A stretch of 44,591 nucleotides of DNA from an uncultured Verrucomicrobiota bacterium (lineage in GTDB: Bacteria > Verrucomicrobiota > Verrucomicrobiia > Limisphaerales > UBA1100). The stretch is taken from contig CACDBG010000012.1 in the NCBI GenBank assembly GCA_902551155.1, forward strand, positions 1 through 44,591. Direction: 5' to 3'. Position numbers and translations under genes: made by a program. A model generated the notes under the pieces. It was not told where the DNA came from. It saw only the letters and a program-made list of their open reading frames with translations, and did not search any database. Shown here piece by piece: positions 9,593 through 19,330 of the stretch (position 1 is the first letter of the stretch; each line of letters begins with the position of its first letter).

Positions 9593-10881
9593 TGAACTTT
9601 TCTTTGGGTCATTTTCCAATAAGGATAAAAGCTTTCACAATGGTGGAATTAATGGGGGCTGTGACAATAGCCTTAGTTCTTATCATTATGCTTTATAATA
9701 TATTTGATAAAGTGCAGAGGGTTTTTGTCATTGGGCAAAACCGGGCAATTGCCATGGATGAATCTCGCTCGGCAATGGATATGATGGTTGAGGATTTTCA
9801 GCAGCTAAATGTTATTGGGGACCTAAACGGAAGCGAGCCTAACCTGAATTGGTTGCCAGAACGCGGTGTTATGTGGGATCAAAATAAAGGAGCTTTTGAA
9901 TATACATTGCCTGTCTATACGAGCTTGATAGCTCAACCATTCAAAATCACAAGGGTATCGATTAACGGGACGCGATTAGGTGCTAATGCTACACTCAGTG
10001 CGCAACCTGCTGAGTTTATCGACCATAATGGAAATGAAGCTCCCATAGCGAGTTTTCCTGCGGGTTCAAGCTTGGGGTTATATCACCATAATTGCCGGTT
10101 TTTCACATATGATGGCGGTGCATGGCGGCTGGTGCATTACAGGTTTGGAACTAGTGAGCGTTACTTTATGCCAATTTCAGATCCTCTGGGTATTCAAGCT
10201 GATTTAATGGATACTCCGGTTGGTGCTCTGTGGTTGTATCGTTCGCCTCCCTCTGGTCGTTCTGGGCTTAATGGGCATATACCTGAACATGTGAGTTTTC
10301 AAAATTTGGAAAGACCTCCAGTATGGAATTCTCTAACAAATTGGCCAAAAGGGTCATTGGTATTTTTTTATGAAGATAAAAATTATTATCGTGCTTTATC
10401 CAGTGTGTTTTCAGGATCATTAGTTTTTCCACCAAATCAAGATGCCTTAAATTGGGCAAAGCTAAATTCAGGAGGAATTGATGCCCCCATGGGCTTTTCC
10501 CGGCTAATAGATGGGGTAATTCATTTCCGTGTTCGGGCGGTGGCTGCAAATAATTTTAACCGTGGTATGGAAGAATACATTTATCCCAAAAATCCCTTTA
10601 GAGGCAACCAGCTTCCATCTTATGTCATGCTAGAACTTGCAGTTTTAGACCGTAAGCTTCGAGAGGAGGTTGGGAAAGGGATGGAGCAAGAGCTGGAAGG
10701 GGTGCAGCTTTCTGTGGCAGAAGATTCATTCATTAGCGCAAGTTATTCGTCGGCTGATCAGAAAGTGCAGCGTGAAAGAAGATTGGCCTCTGAAAGATGT
10801 AGGTTGCGATTAAAAAGGATAAACGAAAATCTGGATCGAGTTTATTTTTTTAGGCAACTTGTTAAAGTGCGCAACCAATAA
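9592..10881 (+). CDS. Verru_Chthon cassette protein C-like (GspJ-like pseudopilin)
   Basis: KAFTMVELMGAVTIALVLIIMLYNIFDKVQRVF...ESRSAMDMMVEDFQQL; GTG start overlaps the upstream stop (TAGTG). Confidence 0.74.
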   Translation: MNFSLGHFPIRIKAFTMVELMGAVTIALVLIIMLYNIFDKVQRVFVIGQNRAIAMDESRSAMDMMVEDFQQLNVIGDLNGSEPNLNWLPERGVMWDQNKGAFEYTLPVYTSLIAQPFKITRVSINGTRLGANATLSAQPAEFIDHNGNEAPIASFPAGSSLGLYHHNCRFFTYDGGAWRLVHYRFGTSERYFMPISDPLGIQADLMDTPVGALWLYRSPPSGRSGLNGHIPEHVSFQNLERPPVWNSLTNWPKGSLVFFYEDKNYYRALSSVFSGSLVFPPNQDALNWAKLNSGGIDAPMGFSRLIDGVIHFRVRAVAANNFNRGMEEYIYPKNPFRGNQLPSYVMLELAVLDRKLREEVGKGMEQELEGVQLSVAEDSFISASYSSADQKVQRERRLASERCRLRLKRINENLDRVYFFRQLVKVRNQ

Positions 10882-10887
10882 TAAGGA

Positions 10888-13800
10888 ATGTTTATGAGCC
10901 GAAATAATACTGAGAGAGGGGCGGTTTTGGTCGTTGCTTTGGTTATGTTAGCCATGGTGACTTTTTTGGTCGTTGCGTTCGTTGGCTTTGCACGTTTTGA
11001 GCGCGCCTCGGTTACGGCTTCTTTGAAGCGCACTGAGGCAATGTTTATTCAGGGTAATAGTCAGTCAGTTTCGTGGAAAACTGCAGTCAATCACGTATTC
11101 ATTGACAGCAATGCAACACCGACTATTAGGGTGTCGCAAAGATTTTCTACGAATCAAAACGTACCTGTCTACATAGATACAACTGGTGACGGGGTGCAGG
11201 ATACTATTTCTACTTACTTAAATTTGAATGCGGAGGTGAACAATCCTTTGCTTGGTGGTGATCGTTTTTTTCAGCCCTCAAATCCGGAGGCATTGGTATT
11301 CGGAGACCCTGAATGGATCGGGTTGCTTGAAAATCCAAATGAACCTCATGGTCCTGAGAATCATTTTGTCGCCCGGACGGCGTATATGGTTGTTCCGGTT
11401 AGTGAGATACTAAATGTCCGTTATAACCACCGTTTTGGGGCTAGCGCATTAAATAGTCATTACCGCGGTCAAGGGGGTTCTCCTCGTAGCATTGACCTGG
11501 CCGCACCGTTGTTTCATATGCATCCTGAATGGTTTAGTGGTCCAAGACGTAATCCTTATCTATATGCCGGCGCCTTGCATGAATTAGGTGCAGCAGTGGG
11601 GGATGCTTACTTTTATGGTCGCCCTTCCTTAGAGTTTAAACAGGCAAGAATTGAGAATAAAACAACCCCGGTTACTTTCCGAGCGCATCAGGCCGCTGAA
11701 AAGCTGTTAACTGAGACGGATCTGGCAGGAGGGTTTGGTGGTTCATTGAATGCTTGGTTCAGGGAAAATGGTGAAGGGAAAAAACCGTATGGGTTATATA
11801 AATTTTTAGGAACCTTTTCGGCTGCTGAATTGCCTGAGGAAAAAATGGGTTTCGATATCAGCTCTATTCGCGATGAATCTACAAGTGGCTTTGGCTATCC
11901 ATATATTGATGCTTTAGGAGGGTCTGCTGTGAGGTTTCTACAGCCTCACGGCCTGAAAGATGGCGATAAGATAGAAGAGCAAGCAGGGCTGCCTCCACAC
12001 ATCGTTGACCCAATTAAATTTGATCTCGTTACCTCTGACCCAGCGGAAATAAAAGCGTTGCTCATTAAGCTTATCCAAGGCGGATCCCTTCTAACCACTG
12101 TTCCCCATCGGTTGAATCCGGGTGATACAGTCAGTATGGTTATGTCTGGTATAGATTCCAATTGGCGCATATTGGCTAGAAATAAACCAAGCGATCCTTG
12201 GGTGCCTATTTCTTCCAGCCCCGGAATAGTTACTCCCAATATGATTCAGGTGCCCGCTAGTGGGAGGTTGCCTCTTCATTGGAAAACAGTAGCCTCCAAA
12301 TTGAATTCCCCCTCCTCAACGCCATTAACTCATAAGATAAGATTTAGTGTTGATGGAGAATCAGCTATTCAAGTTAATTTTAATCGTTTTCCTCCGCCGG
12401 TAGAATATGCCTGGGGTATAAAAGATACTGTTACTGGTGGCTGGGTTTCGCAGATGCTCATACTCGAGGATCCTGTTGCACCTTTGCCAGCCTCCCTACA
12501 GGATGTTACCTGCCAACTTGTTTATCGGCCTACGTATTTGGAGGCTGATAATATTCCCTATTTCACCAAAGTATGGGATAAGCAAACAGTTTCCATGCAT
12601 CGTTCAGCACAGTTGGATGAGCAATCAAGGGTACAGTTTAGAAGCAAGCCTGACTCTATTCCTTTTATTTCTCCTGGCCTCAGATCTGTTAATCCTGGTG
12701 ATATATTCAAGTACGAAGCGAGCGGTGAATTTATTACTTCCCTACCCAGTAGGTGGGAAAATGGTGATTATGTTCGGTTCCGGAGCGATGCTTCGTTTTC
12801 GAGCGGAGGAGCAGTTCATCCTGATCATGTTTTTCAGATGAAACTGATTGATACAACTGCCACTGAGCAAAAATTTAAGCTTAGCTTTATCGAGCCACCT
12901 TATGGTGAGCTTAAATTAACGGATGCAAAGAATTATAAATTGCATTTAGTACATCGTTTTAAGACAGATCGACTTACTGATGCAGTGGAGAAAATGGCTG
13001 GGGCCATGCTAAATGAATCCTTGGATGTTGAAAGTGGTGGGGCGACTCCTTTCAAGCTGGGTGGGCAAACTCTACCAATTCCAGATCCATCTAATACTTT
13101 CCCTCTTATTTACGGTATAGGCGGTCATCATGAACCCATGGGGCTATGGCATCAGACCAGTGGAGGTATTCCCATTGTTTCCTATACTAATGAGACTGAG
13201 CGTATCCTTCAAGTGGCCGCTAATATTGCAGAAATTTATTCTGACCCACCATTAACGCAACTCAAGGGCAGGGATGTTGTTTATTCTTCAGGAATGAAGT
13301 ATTTGCCATCTGGGGAAGAGGCTGCAGCTGATGGGACAGTTAGTGCGCAGATGCGTTACCTAGTTGTTAGTAAAGCGGGGATAGATTATGGCCCTTATCG
13401 AGCATTTTTTGAACCTGATTCGCCCTTTAAAATTTCAGATGGCTTTATCAGGGGGACCATTAAATTGATCGAGAAAGCCGCCTTTGACTTTGATAAGGCC
13501 CCGACGATTCTCCCTAATGACAAGCTGCTTGCTCAGTCAGCGCCTTGTAGGGTGAGGCTTTATGAAGAACAAGCTAATAGCGGTTCCTGGAAATGGAATC
13601 TTGAAGAGTGGGTGTGGAAAAATGGATATGCGGTTAGTGCGGGCAAATTTCAGTGGTTGGGGCTTCATTTGGCCATTGAGATGGAGAGCGGTCGTTTTAT
13701 TAAAGTTTTTCTCGATGGAAAAGAGGTGGTTAATTATGCATCATCTTTAAGGGTAGGTCCTGAGTTGGGGGCGACAAACTGGAAAGCTGTTGATCCTTCC

Positions 13801-16320
13801 ACTGGAAACCTTCGGCAGGGAGGTTTATGGTCTCTTGGTGGAGAGGCCTACTTTACCTGTATTCATCCTGCTGCGCCAGCACCGGGAGGTGCGTTGCCAG
13901 CGGGATGGATGTATCAATCTAATGCACGGCCACCAAATCCCCTTCCTAATGCCTATGAAGGAGTTTTCCGCCGTGATTACCTTAATAATGTTTATCTAAG
14001 TAGCTTGCAGAGAAGAGCTTGGTTCACGGGTGATGATTCTGCTACAAGTTGGTACCGAAGAGGCGCGCCCAAGATATTGGGGGTAAAGGATCGTTCCGGG
14101 AATTATGCAGGTCGAATGCCGGCGATTAGTGAAGTTTCACTGAGACTTACCTACGATCGCAAAAATAATAAGGTAATGGCTCGTTTGGCGATGGAAGTAA
14201 ATATGCCTCCAGCAGGGCTGCTTCCATCGTGCCAACTGCAGGTTAAAGAATTAACCCTGAGTGGTAACGGGATGCCAGAGTACCGGGATGTTAATGGTTT
14301 TAATGCTGAAGATGGGGCTGCCTTTCCCGTTAATGGAAATATAAATAAAACTACCACGTTAGATCTTTTTACTACAGGTAGTGATATTTCAGCTGTATTG
14401 CTCTCCGGGACCTTGCCGAACGGTTTTAATCGCGTTCTTTCCGATTCTGCCACCGGTGCTGTTAAGTCACTGGCTGATATTAAGTTTAGTGATATGCAAG
14501 TTTCATTTAAGGCACAAATAATAGCAGGAGGCAGCAGGGTGGTTGATTTCTTTGATGGAACACTGGCCTTACCCTCAGCCAGTTTGGGAAATCCCATGAC
14601 CAATCATGAACTCCATGCTCCAGTTTGGAACGCAACAGATGCTGGAGGGTACGGGGTAGGCAAGGTTGTGTTGGATCCCGTTAATCATAATTATTACCAG
14701 CTCCTGCCTAGCGGTTCGGGCACAGTCAAGCCGCCTGCTGCCGGATGGGCGCAGCTAACTGGCCGAAAATTTCGTAAGATTGATCTTTCCAGTCAGGTAA
14801 ATGATCCATTGGTCAATGGTTCACAAAGAGGTTGGCAGACTCGTGTTTATGCGCCCACTTATGTATCGGGTGGGAAGTTGGTTTCTAATATGAATGAAAC
14901 CAAGGTCTTGTGGAGTCCGTTGGTTATTGACCCTCCGATTTCAATAGGAAAAATGTATACAGATAAATCGTTCGCCACGGTATTCGGTTTGCCTGCAAGG
15001 CATTATTTTGGCGTGAATTTGGGTGCGGTTAATGATGCTTATCAACCATGGGGAAGAACTAATACTGGCGGAAAAAATGACTCCAGTATTAAGGACCCAG
15101 CTATTAATCCTTTTTATAGTTGGTGGAAATTTCCTGACGTTATGCGTGGTGGGGTAAAGAGCGTTGGTTGGCTTGGTCAAGTGCACCGCGGGACACCGTG
15201 GCAAACGTTATACCTGAAATCCAAGCCTAGTCCGGGGGTAGTTGCGATACAATCTATCAACGATGACACTGGTGTAATCACGACTGCTGAACCTCATAAT
15301 CTAGAAGTGGGTGATGTAGTGGGATTCTCAGGTAAAAAGCACGATACATGGACTGCACCGGGTGATTATCTTGGTAAAGATTATGTAGTAAAGTTAGTTG
15401 TTGGTCCTAATCAGTATACTTTAACCGAGGCCGGATTGGATGCGGTTATCAATTGGAATAAGGTTGGTGATGGATTCTACCTCACGCCAGACTTGTTTCT
15501 TGATTCCAAATTATGGACCGATTGGGCGGGAAGTTCCGATACCAAGCCGGCAAATGATCGTCGTTTATTGGAGGCATTTTATGTGTCAGGAGGTAAGAAG
15601 GTTCGTGGGAGATTGTCGGTCAATAACCGTACGGCTGAAGCGTGGAGTGGAGTGCTTCATGGAGTTTCCCTGCCCTTTATTCCTGATGTGGCCGGGTCGC
15701 CTCCGATTCCCAAGCGTATACTAGGGGTTTATGCCGGCCAAACAGGATGGAGTAGTAACTATATTGAAACCGATAAAGGGGCTACTGATACGAAATGGAA
15801 TTTTGGGATATTGGGAGGGATAGCTGCAGAAAGGAAAAAAGGTCGGTTCAAGAGAGCGACCGATATCCTTGGGGCGCCTCAATTAACTGATCAATCCCCT
15901 TATCTGCCCGCAATCGTGGGGGCAGCTAACCTTGGTCAATATTACTCCATGGTCGGTAAAGTTGATGAGTTGGATATAGAGAGAATCCCCATGCAGATAC
16001 TTTCTCTGCTAAAGGCAGGCGGCCCCAAGCGATATCAAATGTATATTTTTACCCAGCAATTAAAGCCAGCGCGCCGGTACCAGCCGACAGTTGGAGAGGG
16101 TAGGCCCGGGTTTGATGATGATGGGAATGTTTATAACTATGAAGTGGTCAGTCAGGCAGCTGAACGGGTGCTCGTTGAGTTGATTGGCGCTGAAGAATGG
16201 CATGAATCACTCAAGAGAGGTAATTATGGGCAATATAGGGATGCTGACGGAACCCTGAAGGACCTATCCAAGCCTTACCCAAAAATTATCAGAAAATATC
16301 CGATTGACATGGGATATTGA
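10888..16320 (+). CDS. Verru_Chthon cassette protein A-like giant protein (GspK/PilX-like N-terminus, 1810 aa)
   Basis: ERGAVLVVALVMLAMVTFLVVAFVGFARFERA prepilin-like segment lacking Glu5, as in GspK; very long extracellular region; last gene of cassette. Confidence 0.76.
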   Translation: MFMSRNNTERGAVLVVALVMLAMVTFLVVAFVGFARFERASVTASLKRTEAMFIQGNSQSVSWKTAVNHVFIDSNATPTIRVSQRFSTNQNVPVYIDTTGDGVQDTISTYLNLNAEVNNPLLGGDRFFQPSNPEALVFGDPEWIGLLENPNEPHGPENHFVARTAYMVVPVSEILNVRYNHRFGASALNSHYRGQGGSPRSIDLAAPLFHMHPEWFSGPRRNPYLYAGALHELGAAVGDAYFYGRPSLEFKQARIENKTTPVTFRAHQAAEKLLTETDLAGGFGGSLNAWFRENGEGKKPYGLYKFLGTFSAAELPEEKMGFDISSIRDESTSGFGYPYIDALGGSAVRFLQPHGLKDGDKIEEQAGLPPHIVDPIKFDLVTSDPAEIKALLIKLIQGGSLLTTVPHRLNPGDTVSMVMSGIDSNWRILARNKPSDPWVPISSSPGIVTPNMIQVPASGRLPLHWKTVASKLNSPSSTPLTHKIRFSVDGESAIQVNFNRFPPPVEYAWGIKDTVTGGWVSQMLILEDPVAPLPASLQDVTCQLVYRPTYLEADNIPYFTKVWDKQTVSMHRSAQLDEQSRVQFRSKPDSIPFISPGLRSVNPGDIFKYEASGEFITSLPSRWENGDYVRFRSDASFSSGGAVHPDHVFQMKLIDTTATEQKFKLSFIEPPYGELKLTDAKNYKLHLVHRFKTDRLTDAVEKMAGAMLNESLDVESGGATPFKLGGQTLPIPDPSNTFPLIYGIGGHHEPMGLWHQTSGGIPIVSYTNETERILQVAANIAEIYSDPPLTQLKGRDVVYSSGMKYLPSGEEAAADGTVSAQMRYLVVSKAGIDYGPYRAFFEPDSPFKISDGFIRGTIKLIEKAAFDFDKAPTILPNDKLLAQSAPCRVRLYEEQANSGSWKWNLEEWVWKNGYAVSAGKFQWLGLHLAIEMESGRFIKVFLDGKEVVNYASSLRVGPELGATNWKAVDPSTGNLRQGGLWSLGGEAYFTCIHPAAPAPGGALPAGWMYQSNARPPNPLPNAYEGVFRRDYLNNVYLSSLQRRAWFTGDDSATSWYRRGAPKILGVKDRSGNYAGRMPAISEVSLRLTYDRKNNKVMARLAMEVNMPPAGLLPSCQLQVKELTLSGNGMPEYRDVNGFNAEDGAAFPVNGNINKTTTLDLFTTGSDISAVLLSGTLPNGFNRVLSDSATGAVKSLADIKFSDMQVSFKAQIIAGGSRVVDFFDGTLALPSASLGNPMTNHELHAPVWNATDAGGYGVGKVVLDPVNHNYYQLLPSGSGTVKPPAAGWAQLTGRKFRKIDLSSQVNDPLVNGSQRGWQTRVYAPTYVSGGKLVSNMNETKVLWSPLVIDPPISIGKMYTDKSFATVFGLPARHYFGVNLGAVNDAYQPWGRTNTGGKNDSSIKDPAINPFYSWWKFPDVMRGGVKSVGWLGQVHRGTPWQTLYLKSKPSPGVVAIQSINDDTGVITTAEPHNLEVGDVVGFSGKKHDTWTAPGDYLGKDYVVKLVVGPNQYTLTEAGLDAVINWNKVGDGFYLTPDLFLDSKLWTDWAGSSDTKPANDRRLLEAFYVSGGKKVRGRLSVNNRTAEAWSGVLHGVSLPFIPDVAGSPPIPKRILGVYAGQTGWSSNYIETDKGATDTKWNFGILGGIAAERKKGRFKRATDILGAPQLTDQSPYLPAIVGAANLGQYYSMVGKVDELDIERIPMQILSLLKAGGPKRYQMYIFTQQLKPARRYQPTVGEGRPGFDDDGNVYNYEVVSQAAERVLVELIGAEEWHESLKRGNYGQYRDADGTLKDLSKPYPKIIRKYPIDMGY

Positions 16321-16368
16321 TTCATTGATTTGCCGGCTCGCCGGTTTGCGGTTATTCTTCAACAGCGC

Positions 16369-19329
16369 ATGGCGGTTGATGAGATTAGAATCGGGGGGGC
16401 GAAAGAACATAACTTAAAGAATCTTTCTCTTTCCATTCCTCGCGATCAGTTGGTTGTTGTTACCGGGTTAAGTGGCTCAGGTAAGTCCTCACTTGCGTTT
16501 GATACTATTTACGCAGAGGGCCAGCGCAAATATGTAGAGTCACTTTCTGCATATGCCCGCCAGTTTTTGGATCAAATGCAGAAACCGGATGTGGAGTTCA
16601 TTGAGGGGCTTTCTCCTACAATAGCTATAGAACAGCGTAGTGCAGGGGGGAGCATGCGTTCGATTATTGCCACGACTACCGAGATTTATGATTACCTGCG
16701 CTTACTCTATGCTCATGTTGGCCAACCGCATTGTCCTGAAAGTGGTGAGCCGATGTCTTCTCAGACTCCGACTCAAATTATCGATCGACTTCTTAAATTG
16801 CCTGAGGGAACGAGGTTGATGTTGTTGGCTCCGGTGATTAATCACCAAAAAGGTGAGTTCAGAGATGTCATTGAGAAGCTGGCCCGTGAGGGTTTTGTAA
16901 GGGCGCGTGTTGATGGGGAGTTGATTGAATTGGAAGTCAATACCCGAATAAAAATTGACCCCAAGAAAAAGCATTATATAGAGGCGGTGGTAGACCGACT
17001 GGTGATCAATCAGGACATGCGTCAACGATTAGCTGATTCGGTCGAGACAGCATTAAAATGGGGTAAGGGAAAGTTAATCGCACTGACTCAAGGTAAGACA
17101 AAAAAGGAAAAGGGGCAATGGGATGAAGAGCTTCATTCATCGCAGATGGTTTCAGCCAAGACTGGGAAAAGTTTTGATACGCTAACTCCGAAGCATTTTT
17201 CGTTTAATTCCCCGTTTGGGGCTTGTCCTGTTTGTCATGGGCTTGGGCAAAAACTCGTTTTTGATCCTGAACTGGTGGTTCCTAATCCTGAGAAATCTCT
17301 TTCGACCGGGGCTGTTGCACCGTGGAGACGGGGTGGGCGGCGGATGATCATTTATTATAACCATGTGATTCGAACCGTTGCTAAACATTATAACCAGTCT
17401 ACAGATGCTCCATGGCAGAATTTACCAGAGGAATTCAAAGAGGTAATTCTTTTCGGCTCGGGAGATGAGGAGATAAGTTTCAATTTTCGAAAAAATGGTA
17501 AGCCAACTGTAAAACCTTTTGAGGGAGTTATCCCGAATTTGGAGCGTCTTCTGCAGGAGACAGATAGTGAATTTACGAAGAAACGTGTAAAGGTCTGTAT
17601 GAGCAGCCAGCCTTGTGATGTTTGTAATGGACAGCGATTACGCCCTGAAATTTTGGCGTGCACTGTTGGCGGTAAAATGGCCGATAAATTCCGTCCGTCA
17701 TTGAAGGGTAAGCGCAGAAAGGTTGCTTTGCCGGGGCTATCGATAATGGAGGTTTGTCGATTATCGGTGAGGGAAGCTATGGAATTTTTTGATAAGTTGG
17801 TTTTTACCGAGCTCGAAGAAAAAATTGCCGGAGAAGTATTTAAAGAGATCCGATCTCGGTTGGGCTTTCTGAACAATGTTGGATTGGGTTACTTATCACT
17901 TAATCGAGAAAGCGGTACCTTAAGCGGAGGGGAGGCACAGAGAATCAGATTAGCTACTCAAATTGGGGCGGGTTTGGTAGGGGTGATATATATTCTGGAT
18001 GAGCCCAGTATTGGATTACATCAACGTGACAATGACAGGTTGATGGATACCCTTAAAGGGTTACGGGATTTGGGAAACACGGTAATTGTCGTTGAGCACG
18101 ATGAGGATACGATCCGTTCTGCTGATTACTTGATAGATTTAGGGCCTGGTGCAGGGGTGCATGGTGGGGAACTTGTGGCAATTGGTTCTTTAGAGGAAGT
18201 TTGCCAGTCTAAAAGATCAATAACCGGTAAATATTTGACAGGGGAATTTAAAATTGCTGTCCCTAATGAACGTGCCAAGGGCTCAATTGATAAAGGTTGG
18301 CTGGAAATTATAGGGGCAGCTGAGAACAATTTGAAGTCGATTGATGTGAAGATACCATTAGGCACACTCACATGCGTTACGGGAGTAAGTGGATCGGGTA
18401 AAAGCACATTGGTAAATGATATTTTACAGCGTGCTCTTTATAGGAAGTGGCACGGATCCAAAGAGAAGCCTGGGCTCCATGATGCCATTAACGGGGCTGA
18501 TTTATTGGACAAGGCTATTGTTATTGATCAGTCCCCCATTGGTCGTACTCCCAGAAGTAATCCAGCTACTTACACGGGTATGTTTACTCATATACGCGAT
18601 CTATTCGCAAAATTACCGGCAGCCAAGGTGAGGGCATATGGGCCAGGTCGATTCAGTTTTAATGTAAAGGGGGGGCGATGTGAAAAGTGTCAAGGGGACG
18701 GGGTATTGAAAATAGAAATGCATTTTTTACCGGCAGTTTACGTGGATTGTGAGGAATGTGCTGGGCAAAGATATAATCGTGAAACCTTAGAGATACATTA
18801 TAAAGGATTAAATATATCAGACGTACTGAAAATGACTGCAGATGAGGCCTGCTCCTTTTTTAGGGCAGTGCCTCAAATTTATGGTATATGTCTGACTTTA
18901 TCTGAGGTAGGATTAGGGTATCTACGGTTAGGGCAGTCAGCTACAACTCTTAGCGGTGGAGAGGCTCAGAGGGTTAAATTGGCTTCTGAATTATGCAAGC
19001 GATCAACTGGAAGTACATTATATCTTATGGATGAACCCACCACTGGGCTGCATTTTCAGGATGTTTCTCGTTTGCTTGATGTGTTTGGCAAATTGCGTGA
19101 TGCTGGGAATACTCTCGTTGTGATTGAGCATAATCTTGACGTGATTAAATGTTCCGATTGGATTATTGATCTCGGCCCTGACGGTGGTGATGAGGGCGGT
19201 GAATTAATTGCTCAAGGCCCTCCAGAATATATAGCTGAGAGTAAAGTGAGTTGCACTGGAAAATTTTTGAAACGATTCCTTCCGAAGGCTAAGCTTAAAA
19301 GAGGGAAAGCCAAAAAAGTGGCTGCATGA
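16369..19329 (+). CDS. uvrA: Excinuclease ABC subunit A (ORF open from 16330; ATG at 16369 is the likely start)
   Basis: MAVDEIRIGGAKEHNLKNLSLSIPRDQLVVVTGLSGSGKSSLAFDTIYAEGQRKYVESLSAYARQFL; two ABC domains; zinc modules CPVCHGLG and CEKCQGDG. Confidence 0.97.
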   Translation: MAVDEIRIGGAKEHNLKNLSLSIPRDQLVVVTGLSGSGKSSLAFDTIYAEGQRKYVESLSAYARQFLDQMQKPDVEFIEGLSPTIAIEQRSAGGSMRSIIATTTEIYDYLRLLYAHVGQPHCPESGEPMSSQTPTQIIDRLLKLPEGTRLMLLAPVINHQKGEFRDVIEKLAREGFVRARVDGELIELEVNTRIKIDPKKKHYIEAVVDRLVINQDMRQRLADSVETALKWGKGKLIALTQGKTKKEKGQWDEELHSSQMVSAKTGKSFDTLTPKHFSFNSPFGACPVCHGLGQKLVFDPELVVPNPEKSLSTGAVAPWRRGGRRMIIYYNHVIRTVAKHYNQSTDAPWQNLPEEFKEVILFGSGDEEISFNFRKNGKPTVKPFEGVIPNLERLLQETDSEFTKKRVKVCMSSQPCDVCNGQRLRPEILACTVGGKMADKFRPSLKGKRRKVALPGLSIMEVCRLSVREAMEFFDKLVFTELEEKIAGEVFKEIRSRLGFLNNVGLGYLSLNRESGTLSGGEAQRIRLATQIGAGLVGVIYILDEPSIGLHQRDNDRLMDTLKGLRDLGNTVIVVEHDEDTIRSADYLIDLGPGAGVHGGELVAIGSLEEVCQSKRSITGKYLTGEFKIAVPNERAKGSIDKGWLEIIGAAENNLKSIDVKIPLGTLTCVTGVSGSGKSTLVNDILQRALYRKWHGSKEKPGLHDAINGADLLDKAIVIDQSPIGRTPRSNPATYTGMFTHIRDLFAKLPAAKVRAYGPGRFSFNVKGGRCEKCQGDGVLKIEMHFLPAVYVDCEECAGQRYNRETLEIHYKGLNISDVLKMTADEACSFFRAVPQIYGICLTLSEVGLGYLRLGQSATTLSGGEAQRVKLASELCKRSTGSTLYLMDEPTTGLHFQDVSRLLDVFGKLRDAGNTLVVIEHNLDVIKCSDWIIDLGPDGGDEGGELIAQGPPEYIAESKVSCTGKFLKRFLPKAKLKRGKAKKVAA

Positions 19330-19330
19330 A

